A stretch of DNA of 64,000 nt from Streptomyces mirabilis (lineage in GTDB: Bacteria; Actinomycetota; Actinomycetes; Streptomycetales; Streptomycetaceae): NCBI RefSeq assembly GCF_039503195.1, contig NZ_JBCJKP010000001.1, forward strand, positions 9,486,001-9,550,000, given 5' to 3'. Below are positions 54,415-62,116 of this stretch, piece by piece (position 1 is the first letter of the stretch; the number at the start of each line of letters is the position of its first letter). The translations under genes were made by a program, and so were the position numbers. Below the pieces are notes generated by a model that had not been told where the DNA came from, did no database searches, and saw only the letters and a list, made by a program, of their open reading frames with translations.

Positions 54415-55283
54415 CACATGCCTCCGGCGGTTCTCGTGCTCTTGAGCGAGGCGGTGAATCCTTCCGCGGCCGCCTCCAGGGTCGCCGGCAGCGGACGGTC
54501 CGACTCCCACAGGCCGCGCCCGGCGGCGCGGCGTGCGGCCGTCGTGTAGCGCAGCGGAGCCACTCCCCACTCCGCGAGCCGGGGGTCGGTGAGGACATCG
54601 GTCGGCGGCCCGTCCGCGGCGATCCGCCCCTCGTTGAGGATCACGACGCGGTCCGCGTACCGGGCCGGCCGTTCCAGCCGGTGCTCGAACAGGATGACGG
54701 TGACGCCCTGCGCCCGCAGGGTCTCCAGCGCCTCGAACACCACGCCGGTCGCCACCGCGTCGAGCTGTGAGGTCGGTTCGTCGAGCACCATGACGGCCGG
54801 CCTCATCACCAACGCCGATCCGATGGCCAGAAGCTGCTGCTGTCCACCGGAGATTTCGTACGGGGAGTGGTCGGCCAGGGCGGTGAGCCTCAGGTCGGCC
54901 ATGACGCGATCGACGCGTCGGATCATCTCGGCCCGCTCGACACCGAGGTTCTCCAGACCGAAGGCGAGCTCCTCGCGCAGCGAGAACCGTGCTCCAGACA
55001 GCTGGTTGAACGGATTCTGCATGACCAGGCCGACCTCGCCGACGAGTTCGGACGGCTGCGTCTCCGCCAACAGCCGCCCACCCACCCGTGCCGATCCCGT
55101 GGTCTCGCCGCCGGTCATCTGCGGGACGACGCCGCTGACGACTCCCGCGAGGGTGGTCTTGCCCGCGCCGTCGGCACCGGCCACGGCACAGAACTGGCCA
55201 CGCGGCACAGCGAGATCGATGTTCTGGAGGGCGGGTCGGGAGCCGGTCGGATAGGTGAGGGAGAAGTCCCTGAATTCGATCAC
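54414..55283 (-). CDS. ECF transporter ATPase (second EcfA)
   Basis: 289 residues from GTG 55283 (GTGA overlap with the EcfT stop). Walker A GADGAGKT (with the Pro/Asn position replaced by Ala-Asp), VMQNPFNQLSGARFSLREEL, signature ISGGQQQLLAIGS, Walker B VMVLDEPTSQLD, and FEHRLERPARYADRV, where FEHR stands at the switch-His position. The C-terminal 60 residues are an extension (VAPLRYTTAARRAAG). Forms the heterodimeric motor with the ATPase encoded next. Confidence 0.92.
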   Translation of the reverse strand: MIEFRDFSLTYPTGSRPALQNIDLAVPRGQFCAVAGADGAGKTTLAGVVSGVVPQMTGGETTGSARVGGRLLAETQPSELVGEVGLVMQNPFNQLSGARFSLREELAFGLENLGVERAEMIRRVDRVMADLRLTALADHSPYEISGGQQQLLAIGSALVMRPAVMVLDEPTSQLDAVATGVVFEALETLRAQGVTVILFEHRLERPARYADRVVILNEGRIAADGPPTDVLTDPRLAEWGVAPLRYTTAARRAAGRGLWESDRPLPATLEAAAEGFTASLKSTRTAGGM

Positions 55284-56056
55284 CGGAGCACTCCGAGTAC
55301 GTTGGTGACGACGGCGGCGAGCGCGCACAGGCCCATGACGGTCCGGGCGACCCGTTGCGTCGCGGTGTCCGGCACCTCGGTCAGATACGTGGGGCGGCGG
55401 GTGGTGCCGAAACCCCGGGTCTCCATGGCCACCGCACGGTCCCCCACTTCCGTGAGGGCACCGAGGATCAGCGGCCCGGCCATCGGAACCAGGGCCCGGA
55501 CCCGGCCGCGCAGCCCCGTGACCGGCAGGCCGCGCGCCTGCTGGGCGTGCAGGATGCCCTGGGCCCGGGTGGTGAGGGCGGGCGCGATCTGCAGGGCGGC
55601 CGAGACGACGTAGACAGTCTTCGGCGACATGCCGCGCTGTGTCATCGCGCTCATCAGCGCGCCGGGTTGTGTGGTGAGGAGAAGCAGGAAGAATCCCCCC
55701 ATGAGCGCCAGGAGACGCAGTGCGGTCTGCGTGGCAAAAACCAGGCCCTCATATTTCAATTCCAGGGGGCCGATTTCAGCCACCACCCGGTGAGTGTCCG
55801 GATAAAAGAAGCCCTGAATCAGGTAAACCGTGAGCGCGACGGGCACCCACAGGGCAAGAAGCATGGGTACGAATTTACGAAGGGTTCCTGAAATTATCAC
55901 CAGGGGAAGTACCGTGGCGCAGAAGAGCAGCAGCGGCCACCAGGTCATGGTGAGGGCGAATGCGGATACGGTGACGGTGACCGCGAAGGTCAGCTTGGTG
56001 AGCGGATTCAGCCGGTGCACGGGGGAGTCGTCGGTGGCGTGCGGGGATATGTCCAT
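55280..56056 (-). CDS. ECF transporter transmembrane coupling protein (EcfT)
   Basis: 258 residues from ATG 56056; the frame is open further up but the VHRLNPLTKL start is diagnostic. Five hydrophobic segments, and the ATPase-coupling helices carry QARGL (IILHAQQARGLPVTGLRG region) and METRGFGTTRRPTYL, the two Ala-Arg-Gly-like motifs of EcfT. Sits between the S component and the two ATPase genes with four-base overlap. Confidence 0.9.
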   Translation of the reverse strand: MDISPHATDDSPVHRLNPLTKLTFAVTVTVSAFALTMTWWPLLLFCATVLPLVIISGTLRKFVPMLLALWVPVALTVYLIQGFFYPDTHRVVAEIGPLELKYEGLVFATQTALRLLALMGGFFLLLLTTQPGALMSAMTQRGMSPKTVYVVSAALQIAPALTTRAQGILHAQQARGLPVTGLRGRVRALVPMAGPLILGALTEVGDRAVAMETRGFGTTRRPTYLTEVPDTATQRVARTVMGLCALAAVVTNVLGVLR

Positions 56057-56061
56057 GCGGG

Positions 56062-56886
56062 TCACGTCCTTCTCGGCATGAGGCGGTGAACCGCCAGCAC
56101 CCGATGCTTCTGCACAAAGGGGAAACGGTGCACATAGCCGGAGGGCAGGCCTGCCAGCAGGGTCAGGGCCAGTGCGACGGTCAGCGCTTTGTCCAGGGGG
56201 TCCGCGACCAGCCCTTGCAGGCTGGCGGCCTTCAGCATGCTGTTTCCGTAGGCCTGGAACGTCGCGATGACGGCCGACTGCCCCACCGTGCCGCCGGCGT
56301 TGCCGAAGACGAAGGCGGTGATGGGGGCGGAGACGATGCCGGCGGCCACGCCGATCACACCTCCCGCGAGCAGGGCGGTCGGCAGGCGCCGGAACCAGCC
56401 GGCCCGCGCCAGGGTTCCCGCGATGAAGCCGATCAGGGCGGCGGTCACCGCGTAGGGCAGGGCTCCGGGAGTGATGGTCATCCCGACGACGATGCTGGCC
56501 AGAGCCCCGGTGGCGGCGCCCGCGGCCGGTCCGGCCAGGACGCCGACGAGCACGGTGCCGATCGAGTCGAGTTGGAGCGGCAGGCCGCTGAAGTAGACGA
56601 TCTTTCCCATCACGATGTTGATGGTGATCGCCACCGGCAGCAGGGCCACGGTCGTCGTCGGCAGCCCCGCCACCGCGCCGGAGACGATCAGCATCGCCCC
56701 GAGGGTGTAACCGCACAGGGCGAGCAGGGCGGCCGGACCGCCCACGCCGCCGTGCACGGAATCGGGTTTGGCTGAAATCAGCCCCCCGTAAGTGATGGCG
56801 ACGATTACCGCGCCGATCCCGATACGCCAGCGTGGAGAGAGGCGCCAAGGATTTAACAAAATCCGGCCTGTCACTTGATCTGCCAC
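56062..56886 (-). CDS. ECF transporter substrate-binding S component
   Basis: 274 residues, six or so hydrophobic segments (IGIGAVIVAITYGGLISA, PAALLALCGYTLGAMLIVSG, LQLDSIGTVLVGVLAGPAAG, AALASIVVGMTITP-like region, AGGVIGVAAGIVSAPITAFV, LTVALALTLLAGLPSG) with a positively charged C-terminus. First gene of the four-gene transporter operon, divergent from the nucleotide-modifying operon. It determines substrate specificity; a pyrimidine-like or thiamine-precursor-like substrate is a guess based only on the neighbours. Confidence 0.85.
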   Translation of the reverse strand: MADQVTGRILLNPWRLSPRWRIGIGAVIVAITYGGLISAKPDSVHGGVGGPAALLALCGYTLGAMLIVSGAVAGLPTTTVALLPVAITINIVMGKIVYFSGLPLQLDSIGTVLVGVLAGPAAGAATGALASIVVGMTITPGALPYAVTAALIGFIAGTLARAGWFRRLPTALLAGGVIGVAAGIVSAPITAFVFGNAGGTVGQSAVIATFQAYGNSMLKAASLQGLVADPLDKALTVALALTLLAGLPSGYVHRFPFVQKHRVLAVHRLMPRRT

Positions 56887-56940
56887 CCCCGTGTGTTGGC
56901 AGGCCCCATTGGCCGCCGGTCATCATGCAGAGACCGAGTC

Positions 56941-56958
56941 GTCGGTGTCAACACCGAC
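56941..56958. promoter_or_regulatory. 18-bp palindrome in the ECF / ThyA-like divergent region
   Basis: GTCGGTGTCAACACCGAC: perfect 8-bp arms around CA, 55 bases upstream of the S-component start. A second dyad, TTCCCT-TCGTC-AGGGAA (56984-57000), lies next to it. Candidate shared operator for both operons. Confidence 0.5.
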
Positions 56959-57054
56959 CCGCGTCCGCCCGACGGGGACGTATTTCCCTTCGTCAGGGAA
57001 TTGAAAACGTCATTGACAAACCAAGATCTCCAACGCTCTACTCGATTGGAACCG

Positions 57055-57106
57055 AGCTCGCCACGGATGTCGCTATGTCCGGTTTGAAGGCAGGTGGCGA
57101 GTTTTT
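57055..57106 (+). promoter_or_regulatory. Leader stem-loop followed by a T run: candidate attenuator or riboswitch
   Basis: CTCGCCAC (57057-57064) pairs perfectly with GTGGCGAG (57094-57101), extendable by A-U and G-U pairs to 10 bp, and is followed at once by TTTTT (57102-57106), 29 bases before ATG 57136. The 29-base loop contains GGA/TCC arms of a smaller hairpin. An intrinsic-terminator shape in the 5' leader suggests conditional termination. I do not recognise a known riboswitch class. Confidence 0.45.
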
Positions 57107-57135
57107 CGTCTATCACCAGAAACGGGGAAGATGTC

Positions 57136-58128
57136 ATGGCCAACTACCAGTCGTTTGCGGATTCCTACACGGCCGGGCTGCGCGACGTACTCGCGGACGG
57201 CAATGACGTGGACTCGGTGCGCGATCCGCTCTCCAAAGCCTCGGGTTTCGGCCAGAACGACCGCCCGTACCGCGAACTCCTGGCCTACCAGAGCCGTCTC
57301 GCAGACCCGACCTCCTGTCTCGCGGTCACCCCGCACCTTCCGGTCAATCTCTCCTACTGCTTCGGTCTGCTCGCCTGGTCCCTGGACGGCCGCAACGACG
57401 TCGACACCCCGGCGTACTACCGCCGCGGAGCCCATGAGTACTCGGACGACCAGCACACGCTGAGTGGTGCTTTCGGCCATCGGCTGCTGACCTCCAGGGG
57501 GAACCAGCTGGAGGAAGTGGTCGGCCGGATCGAGCGCGACCCCGCCCACCGGCGTGCCTTCGCCCTGGTGTTGCAGCCCGAGGACAATTTCCGCCAGTCG
57601 CGGGAGTACCCGTGCGCCGTGGGCGTCCACCTCTTCCTCCGGGACGGCGCGCTCACCTGGATCACCGTCATGCGAGCCCAGCAGGCGCTGACGGTCCTGC
57701 CCTACGACGCCTTCCTCTTCATGGGGATGCAGCAGTACGCGGCTTCGCTGCTGAACGTCCCGAGCGGCCCGTACATACACCAGTCGGGCACCTTCCACTT
57801 CTACGAGAACGAGGTGGAGCTGGCCCGGAAGATCACCGAAGCGCCCGTGGAGGCCGTGGCGCTGCCCGCGTTCCCGGGCACCCCGGACGGCGGCCGGGAG
57901 ACCGCGCGCGAACTCATCGACTTCGAGCGGCGGCTTCGGCTCGCGGCACAGTCGGGCGACGTCTCCACCGTGGACGAGATCGCCACGCACAAGGCGAACA
58001 CCGAGTTCGCCGACGTGGCCCGGGCCTGCCTGGCCACCCACGCCTACCGCAAGTTGGGCGACACGACGTCGCTCGTGACCAGCCCGGCGTCCAACGGTGG
58101 CGTCGCGAACCTCATCGCCGCGATCTGA
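57136..58128 (+). CDS. Thymidylate-synthase-fold nucleotide-modifying enzyme, predicted cytosine-specific
   Basis: 330 residues from ATG 57136 (GGGGAAG site). ThyA family: nucleophile Cys160 in REYPCAVGV, phosphate-binding Arg180, His221 and Tyr223 in TFHFYEN, all at exactly the E. coli spacing (146, 166, 207, 209). The residue at the Asn177 position is Asp191 (LPYDAF), the change that makes T4 dCMP hydroxymethylase prefer cytosine. The position of Glu58 appears to be Gly77 in CFGLLAWSLDGRN, so chemistry may differ from both ThyA and hydroxymethylases. First gene of a biosynthetic-looking operon. Predicted to alkylate C5 of CMP or dCMP using a folate; product unknown. Confidence 0.82.
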   Translation: MANYQSFADSYTAGLRDVLADGNDVDSVRDPLSKASGFGQNDRPYRELLAYQSRLADPTSCLAVTPHLPVNLSYCFGLLAWSLDGRNDVDTPAYYRRGAHEYSDDQHTLSGAFGHRLLTSRGNQLEEVVGRIERDPAHRRAFALVLQPEDNFRQSREYPCAVGVHLFLRDGALTWITVMRAQQALTVLPYDAFLFMGMQQYAASLLNVPSGPYIHQSGTFHFYENEVELARKITEAPVEAVALPAFPGTPDGGRETARELIDFERRLRLAAQSGDVSTVDEIATHKANTEFADVARACLATHAYRKLGDTTSLVTSPASNGGVANLIAAI

Positions 58129-58159
58129 TCGCGCCGGGGAGTCACACGTGAGGACAACG

Positions 58160-59998
58160 ATGCGTACCCCGCTGAAGCCGCGCCGTCCGGACGCGGCGGC
58201 ATCGGGCGGGAAAGTGACGGAACTCGTCGTCCGGCGGCGCCGGTTGTTCACGGCGCACCCGGGCGAGGCCCGGTTCACCTATCCGGTCATGGCGGCACTG
58301 GTCCCGGTGGCGACCAGCAGAGGCGGGGAGGTCGCCTATCCGGGTGATCCGATGTGCCTGTACTCGGCACTGACCCTCACCATCCAGCGCTCGGTGGCCC
58401 GCCTGAGTGCGGGGCTGCCCGAGGAGCCCTCCCTCGACGACGTCTGCCCCGACTGGGGGCACTGCCCGGACGACGACTACCGCCGCACGGCGAACGGGCC
58501 GCGGACCACGCTGATCGCCGACAGCCGGACCACCGACGGCCACGTCTTCGACCCCCGCATCTGGGACGAGGTGGCCCAGGAGCGTTTCATCGCCGAGCTC
58601 CGCGCGCTCCAGCCCAAGGTCCTCCTGCTCAGCGCGGTGTCGGCGGCGCACCGGTACGCCCTGGAGATGGCCGAGCTGGCCAAGGTCCACGCACCCCACT
58701 GCGTCGTCGTCCTCGGCGGCCGGCACGCCGACGAAACGATGAAGTACCGCGACGCCGACGGCACGGCGGACTTCTCCTGGAGCAGCACGGTGGAGGTCGT
58801 CCGCGACGGCCGCGCGGATCAGGTCGTCGACTTCGTGGTCGCCGGTGACGGCGCCCCTCTGCTCGACCTGCTGCTGCGTGCCCTGTCGCTGACCGTCACG
58901 CCCGGCTTCGGTCCGACCGACAACGCGGCGGTGCTCGACGCCCTTCCGCTGGTCGCCGACGCCGAGGAAACACTCCGCGGTTCGGGCACGATCGTGGGCT
59001 TATGCCCCGGTGAGGCGGTGGTGGTGCCGGTGCGGGGCGAGCGGCTCAGCTCGGCCGAACTCCCGTCGCCGTACGAGGCGTTCTCCATCCGCGCCCGCTT
59101 CGGCGTCTTCACCGAGGCGGGCAGCCACCCGCTCGGCAGCCGCACGGCGCACATGATGACGCTGGACTCCTGCCCGTTCAAATGCACCTTCTGCTCGGAG
59201 AGCATCCAGGTCTCCCAGCGGCCCACCCGCTTCGCGGTGAGCGAGACCGAACACGTGGCACAGCGCGTCCGCCGGCTCATGGACTGGGGCGCGGAGGCCG
59301 TGTTCTTCGACGACCCGGTGTTCTGGGGCGGGAACTGGAAGGCGATCACCGAGTTCTGCCAGGACCTGCTGCGCCAGGGCACGGACCTGCCCGGGGGCAC
59401 CCGCCTCGAGTGGGGCGGACAGCTCACCGTCGACGTGGTGCTCAACCGCGCCAAGGCCGACGAGGTGCACGCCGCGCTCGAACTGATGCGCCGCAGCGGC
59501 TGCACCTACATCTACATCGGCATCGAGAGCATGGCCGAGAGCGTGATGGCCCACGTGGGCAAGAACCTGCTGCGCCGCAACCCCGAGGCCTGGGTGGGCA
59601 AGGTGCGCGAGGCACTCGCGATCATCCGGAGCCACGGCATCCGGGTCGGCAGCTCGGTCCTCTTCGGTCTGGACGGCGAGAGCCGGGAGACCATCGAGGA
59701 GACGATCGAGCAGATCGGCCGGCTGATCGACGACGAACTGCTCGTCATGGCCAGCCCCAACATCCTCACCTACCATCCGGGAACGGCGATCACCGCCGCA
59801 CACGGCCAGGACCGACTGGACTATCACTCGCGCAAGGACAACAGGCCCCCGTACACGTACTTCGAGGAGGCCTATCCGGAAGTCGTCTCCCAACTGCTCA
59901 CCGAGGACGACATCTGGTACATCCACAAGTCCGCGGCCGAGCGCTGGGGCACCGTCCGCAACAGCGCGGCCGAGCCACTGACCGAGGCGGCCAGATGA
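58160..59998 (+). CDS. Radical SAM enzyme with probable N-terminal cobalamin-binding domain
   Basis: 612 residues from ATG 58160 (GAGG site; GTG 58148 possible). The N-terminal 290 residues have a B12-binding-like alpha/beta pattern (VLLLSAVSAAHRYALEMAEL, CVVVLGGRHADETM, VDFVVAGDGAPLLDLLLRAL) though I do not see DxHxxG. The 4Fe-4S motif CPFKCTFC (CX3CX2C) follows near residue 342, then FFDDPVFWGGNW, GCTYIYIGIESMAESVM and VGSSVLFGLDGESRETIEET. Such enzymes methylate unactivated carbons or rearrange skeletons. Begins 31 bp after the ThyA-like gene. Confidence 0.88.
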   Translation: MRTPLKPRRPDAAASGGKVTELVVRRRRLFTAHPGEARFTYPVMAALVPVATSRGGEVAYPGDPMCLYSALTLTIQRSVARLSAGLPEEPSLDDVCPDWGHCPDDDYRRTANGPRTTLIADSRTTDGHVFDPRIWDEVAQERFIAELRALQPKVLLLSAVSAAHRYALEMAELAKVHAPHCVVVLGGRHADETMKYRDADGTADFSWSSTVEVVRDGRADQVVDFVVAGDGAPLLDLLLRALSLTVTPGFGPTDNAAVLDALPLVADAEETLRGSGTIVGLCPGEAVVVPVRGERLSSAELPSPYEAFSIRARFGVFTEAGSHPLGSRTAHMMTLDSCPFKCTFCSESIQVSQRPTRFAVSETEHVAQRVRRLMDWGAEAVFFDDPVFWGGNWKAITEFCQDLLRQGTDLPGGTRLEWGGQLTVDVVLNRAKADEVHAALELMRRSGCTYIYIGIESMAESVMAHVGKNLLRRNPEAWVGKVREALAIIRSHGIRVGSSVLFGLDGESRETIEETIEQIGRLIDDELLVMASPNILTYHPGTAITAAHGQDRLDYHSRKDNRPPYTYFEEAYPEVVSQLLTEDDIWYIHKSAAERWGTVRNSAAEPLTEAAR

Positions 59999-60031
59999 CC
60001 ACCCGCACCGACAACAGCCTTGGGAGGGCGC

Positions 60032-60715
60032 GTGCTTGACGTCGATCGCAAGAGTTACTGGGGCGACTACTACTCCTACTTCCCGGCCCTGGCCCGCTAC
60101 ATCCCGCTCGGCGAATACGCCCGGCGCGTCCAGCCGCGCGCCTGCGTCCTGGGCGTCTCCGACGGCAAGTTCGCCCTGCCGCTGCTGCGCGCGGGCTGGC
60201 AGGTCGTCGGCGTGGAGAGCGACGACCTCTTCCTCAACGGCGGTGAACTGGACCTCGTCGACGGCCACCACGACGTCGTGGGCCTGCGCCAACGGCTCGC
60301 CGCCGAGGGCCTGGAGGACCGGTGCACCGTGGTGGAGCAGGACTACATGACCCTGCCTGCCGAGGGCGACTTCCAACTGGTACTGGGCAGCGGCCTGTGG
60401 TCGATGCCGCCCAACCGGGCCCACACGATGGAAGCCCTCGTCCACCACGCGATGGACATGGTCGCTCCGGGCGGACTCTTCTTCGGTGAGTACCTGATCG
60501 GGCTCAACGACGACGAGCGGAGTTGCGGCTACTACCCGACCGCCACGGAGATGGAGCGGATCGTCACCCGGCCCGGCTGGGAGCTGTTCGAGAACGCCGA
60601 CCTGGGCATCCGCGGCGAGAGCCACCTGGGCTACGAGCAGTGGCACTACCACCGGTACGCGGCCGCCATCGCCCACCGCATGCCGCCGCCCCGTGAGCCC
60701 GCTCGGGAGAAGTGA
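60032..60715 (+). CDS. Class I SAM-dependent methyltransferase
   Basis: 227 residues from GTG 60032 with GGGAGGG upstream. SAM site ACVLGVSDGKFALPLLRAGW with the acidic GVESDD after beta-2, QDYMTLPAEGDFQLVLGSGL (motif post-II/IV) and VAPGGLFFGEYLIG. Short N-terminal cap (YWGDYYSYFPALARYIP). Likely O- or N-methylates an intermediate of this operon; its end is overlapped by the HAD gene. Confidence 0.85.
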   Translation: MLDVDRKSYWGDYYSYFPALARYIPLGEYARRVQPRACVLGVSDGKFALPLLRAGWQVVGVESDDLFLNGGELDLVDGHHDVVGLRQRLAAEGLEDRCTVVEQDYMTLPAEGDFQLVLGSGLWSMPPNRAHTMEALVHHAMDMVAPGGLFFGEYLIGLNDDERSCGYYPTATEMERIVTRPGWELFENADLGIRGESHLGYEQWHYHRYAAAIAHRMPPPREPAREK

Positions 60716-61535
60716 CCTTCGTGACCGGAACGCATCTCAGCGGCTGTCCCCGCATCCGGGGGACAGCCGCCCGGCTGTCGTGGTCACCGATCTCGACGGC
60801 ACACTGCTGCTGTCCGACGGCAGCGTGAGCGAGCGCGCGGTGGCGGCGCTCCGCGCGGTCGCCGCACAGGGGACCCGCGTCGTCTTCGCGACGGCCCGCC
60901 CGGCCTGGTCCGCCCGCGGGCTGCTGTCCGCCGCGTCCGGTCTGGGCGCCTTCCTGGTGTCGTCGAACGGCGCCGTCGTCAGCGACCTGGACGGCGAGGG
61001 CGTACGACGGATCCGGGCGATGACACCCGCCACCGTCCGCGCCGAGATCGCGGTGCTCGGGCAGCGCCCCTGGGCCGTGGACCGGGAGCACGACCGACTG
61101 ATCGGCCCCGGCTGGCCCGACATCCTGGCGAGTGGTGCCGAGACGGCCCTGCGCGTCGGTGACGTGCCGGACGGCTCGCCGGTGCTGTGCCTGATGGTGC
61201 ACATCGATTCCGCCGCTCCGCCTGCGGCGCTCGGGGTGCGCGGCGCGGTGCGGTGGACCTCCTCGGGGCCGGGACTGCTGGAGGTGTCGGCCCCGGAGGC
61301 GGACAAGGTGTCCGCCGTCGCGTCGGTCCTCGCCGACCTCGGCATCGGCTGGGGGGCGGTCGTCGCCTTCGGCGACGCGCCCAACGACACGGGGCTGCTC
61401 GCCGCCGCGGGCCTCGGCGTGGCCGTCGCGAACGCGAGCGCGGACGTACGCGAGGCCGCCGACGCCCTCACCGCGTGCAACGACGACGACGGCGTGGCCG
61501 CCTGGTTGGAGGGAATGTGTCTGTGTCACGTGTGA
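60693..61535 (+). CDS. HAD-superfamily phosphatase (Cof-like)
   Basis: 280 residues from GTG 60693, overlapping the methyltransferase by 23 bases. Motif I VVTDLDGTLLLSDG (nucleophile Asp), motif II VVFATAR, Lys in EADKVSAVASV and motif IV VAFGDAPNDTGLL are all present, with a Cof-type cap between. Probably dephosphorylates a nucleotide or sugar phosphate intermediate of the pathway. Confidence 0.87.
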   Translation: MSPLGRSDLRDRNASQRLSPHPGDSRPAVVVTDLDGTLLLSDGSVSERAVAALRAVAAQGTRVVFATARPAWSARGLLSAASGLGAFLVSSNGAVVSDLDGEGVRRIRAMTPATVRAEIAVLGQRPWAVDREHDRLIGPGWPDILASGAETALRVGDVPDGSPVLCLMVHIDSAAPPAALGVRGAVRWTSSGPGLLEVSAPEADKVSAVASVLADLGIGWGAVVAFGDAPNDTGLLAAAGLGVAVANASADVREAADALTACNDDDGVAAWLEGMCLCHV

Positions 61536-62059
61536 AGACCCTTGCGGAGGCCCGCCGGGTGTGGATCGTGGGTGGTCCCGGTTGCGGCAAGTCGACCCTC
61601 GCCCGCGCCCTCGCCGAACGGCGTGGCATCCCGCCCGTCACACTCGACGCCCTCTTCTGGGGACCGGCCTGGACACCGGTGCCCACGGAGGTCTTCCTCG
61701 CCGGCGTCGAACGGGAACTGACGGCCGACACCTGGGTCGTCGACGGTCAGTTCGCCGCGAGCGTCGAGGCCTTCGCCCACCGCGCCGACTGCGTGGTGTG
61801 GACGGATCCGCCGCTGCGTGTCACCTGGCCGCGCCTGCTGCGCCGTACGGTACGGCGCTGGATACGCCGTGAGGAACTCTGGGGTGGTGTCCGGGAAACG
61901 TTCTGGACCGTCGTCGGCCCCCGGTCCATCCTCTGGTACGCCGTGCAGGTCCGCAACTCCCAACGGCTCGCCAACCAGAGGCTGTTCGACGAGCTCAGCG
62001 GCACCGGCATCCTGCTCCTGCACACGCGCGACAGCGATGTGCGATCTCTGCTGGAATGA
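61517..62059 (+). CDS. P-loop small-molecule kinase (adenylate-kinase/topology-modulation-like)
   Basis: 180 residues from GTG 61517 (GGAGGGAAT), overlapping the HAD gene. Walker A GGPGCGKST, then TLDALFWGPAWTPVP, ELTADTWVVDGQF and WPRLLRRTVRRWIRREELWG, the Arg-rich lid typical of FlaR/AAA-type kinases. In this operon it may phosphorylate a modified nucleoside. Confidence 0.82.
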   Translation: MSVSRVKTLAEARRVWIVGGPGCGKSTLARALAERRGIPPVTLDALFWGPAWTPVPTEVFLAGVERELTADTWVVDGQFAASVEAFAHRADCVVWTDPPLRVTWPRLLRRTVRRWIRREELWGGVRETFWTVVGPRSILWYAVQVRNSQRLANQRLFDELSGTGILLLHTRDSDVRSLLE

Positions 62060-62085
62060 ACTCCGGCACCGTTTCTCCCTACACT
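62057..62085 (+). promoter_or_regulatory. Possible internal promoter before the FemAB-like genes
   Basis: TGAACT, 17 bases, TACACT (62080-62085), 32 bases before ATG 62117. The -10 fits; the -35 is weak. It would let the two transferase genes be expressed separately. Confidence 0.3.
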
Positions 62086-62116
62086 CATCCGATCCACCTT
62101 TTCTGGAGTTTCCCCC

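Noticed and set aside
56887..57135. TPP or other known riboswitch in the ECF/ThyA-like intergenic region
   Set aside because: I looked for CTGAGA/ACCTGA-type conserved blocks and did not find them; only the unclassified hairpin with a T run remains.
59000..60676. 558-codon minus-strand frame opposite the radical SAM and methyltransferase genes
   Set aside because: Antisense shadow produced by high GC; no start site or family match.
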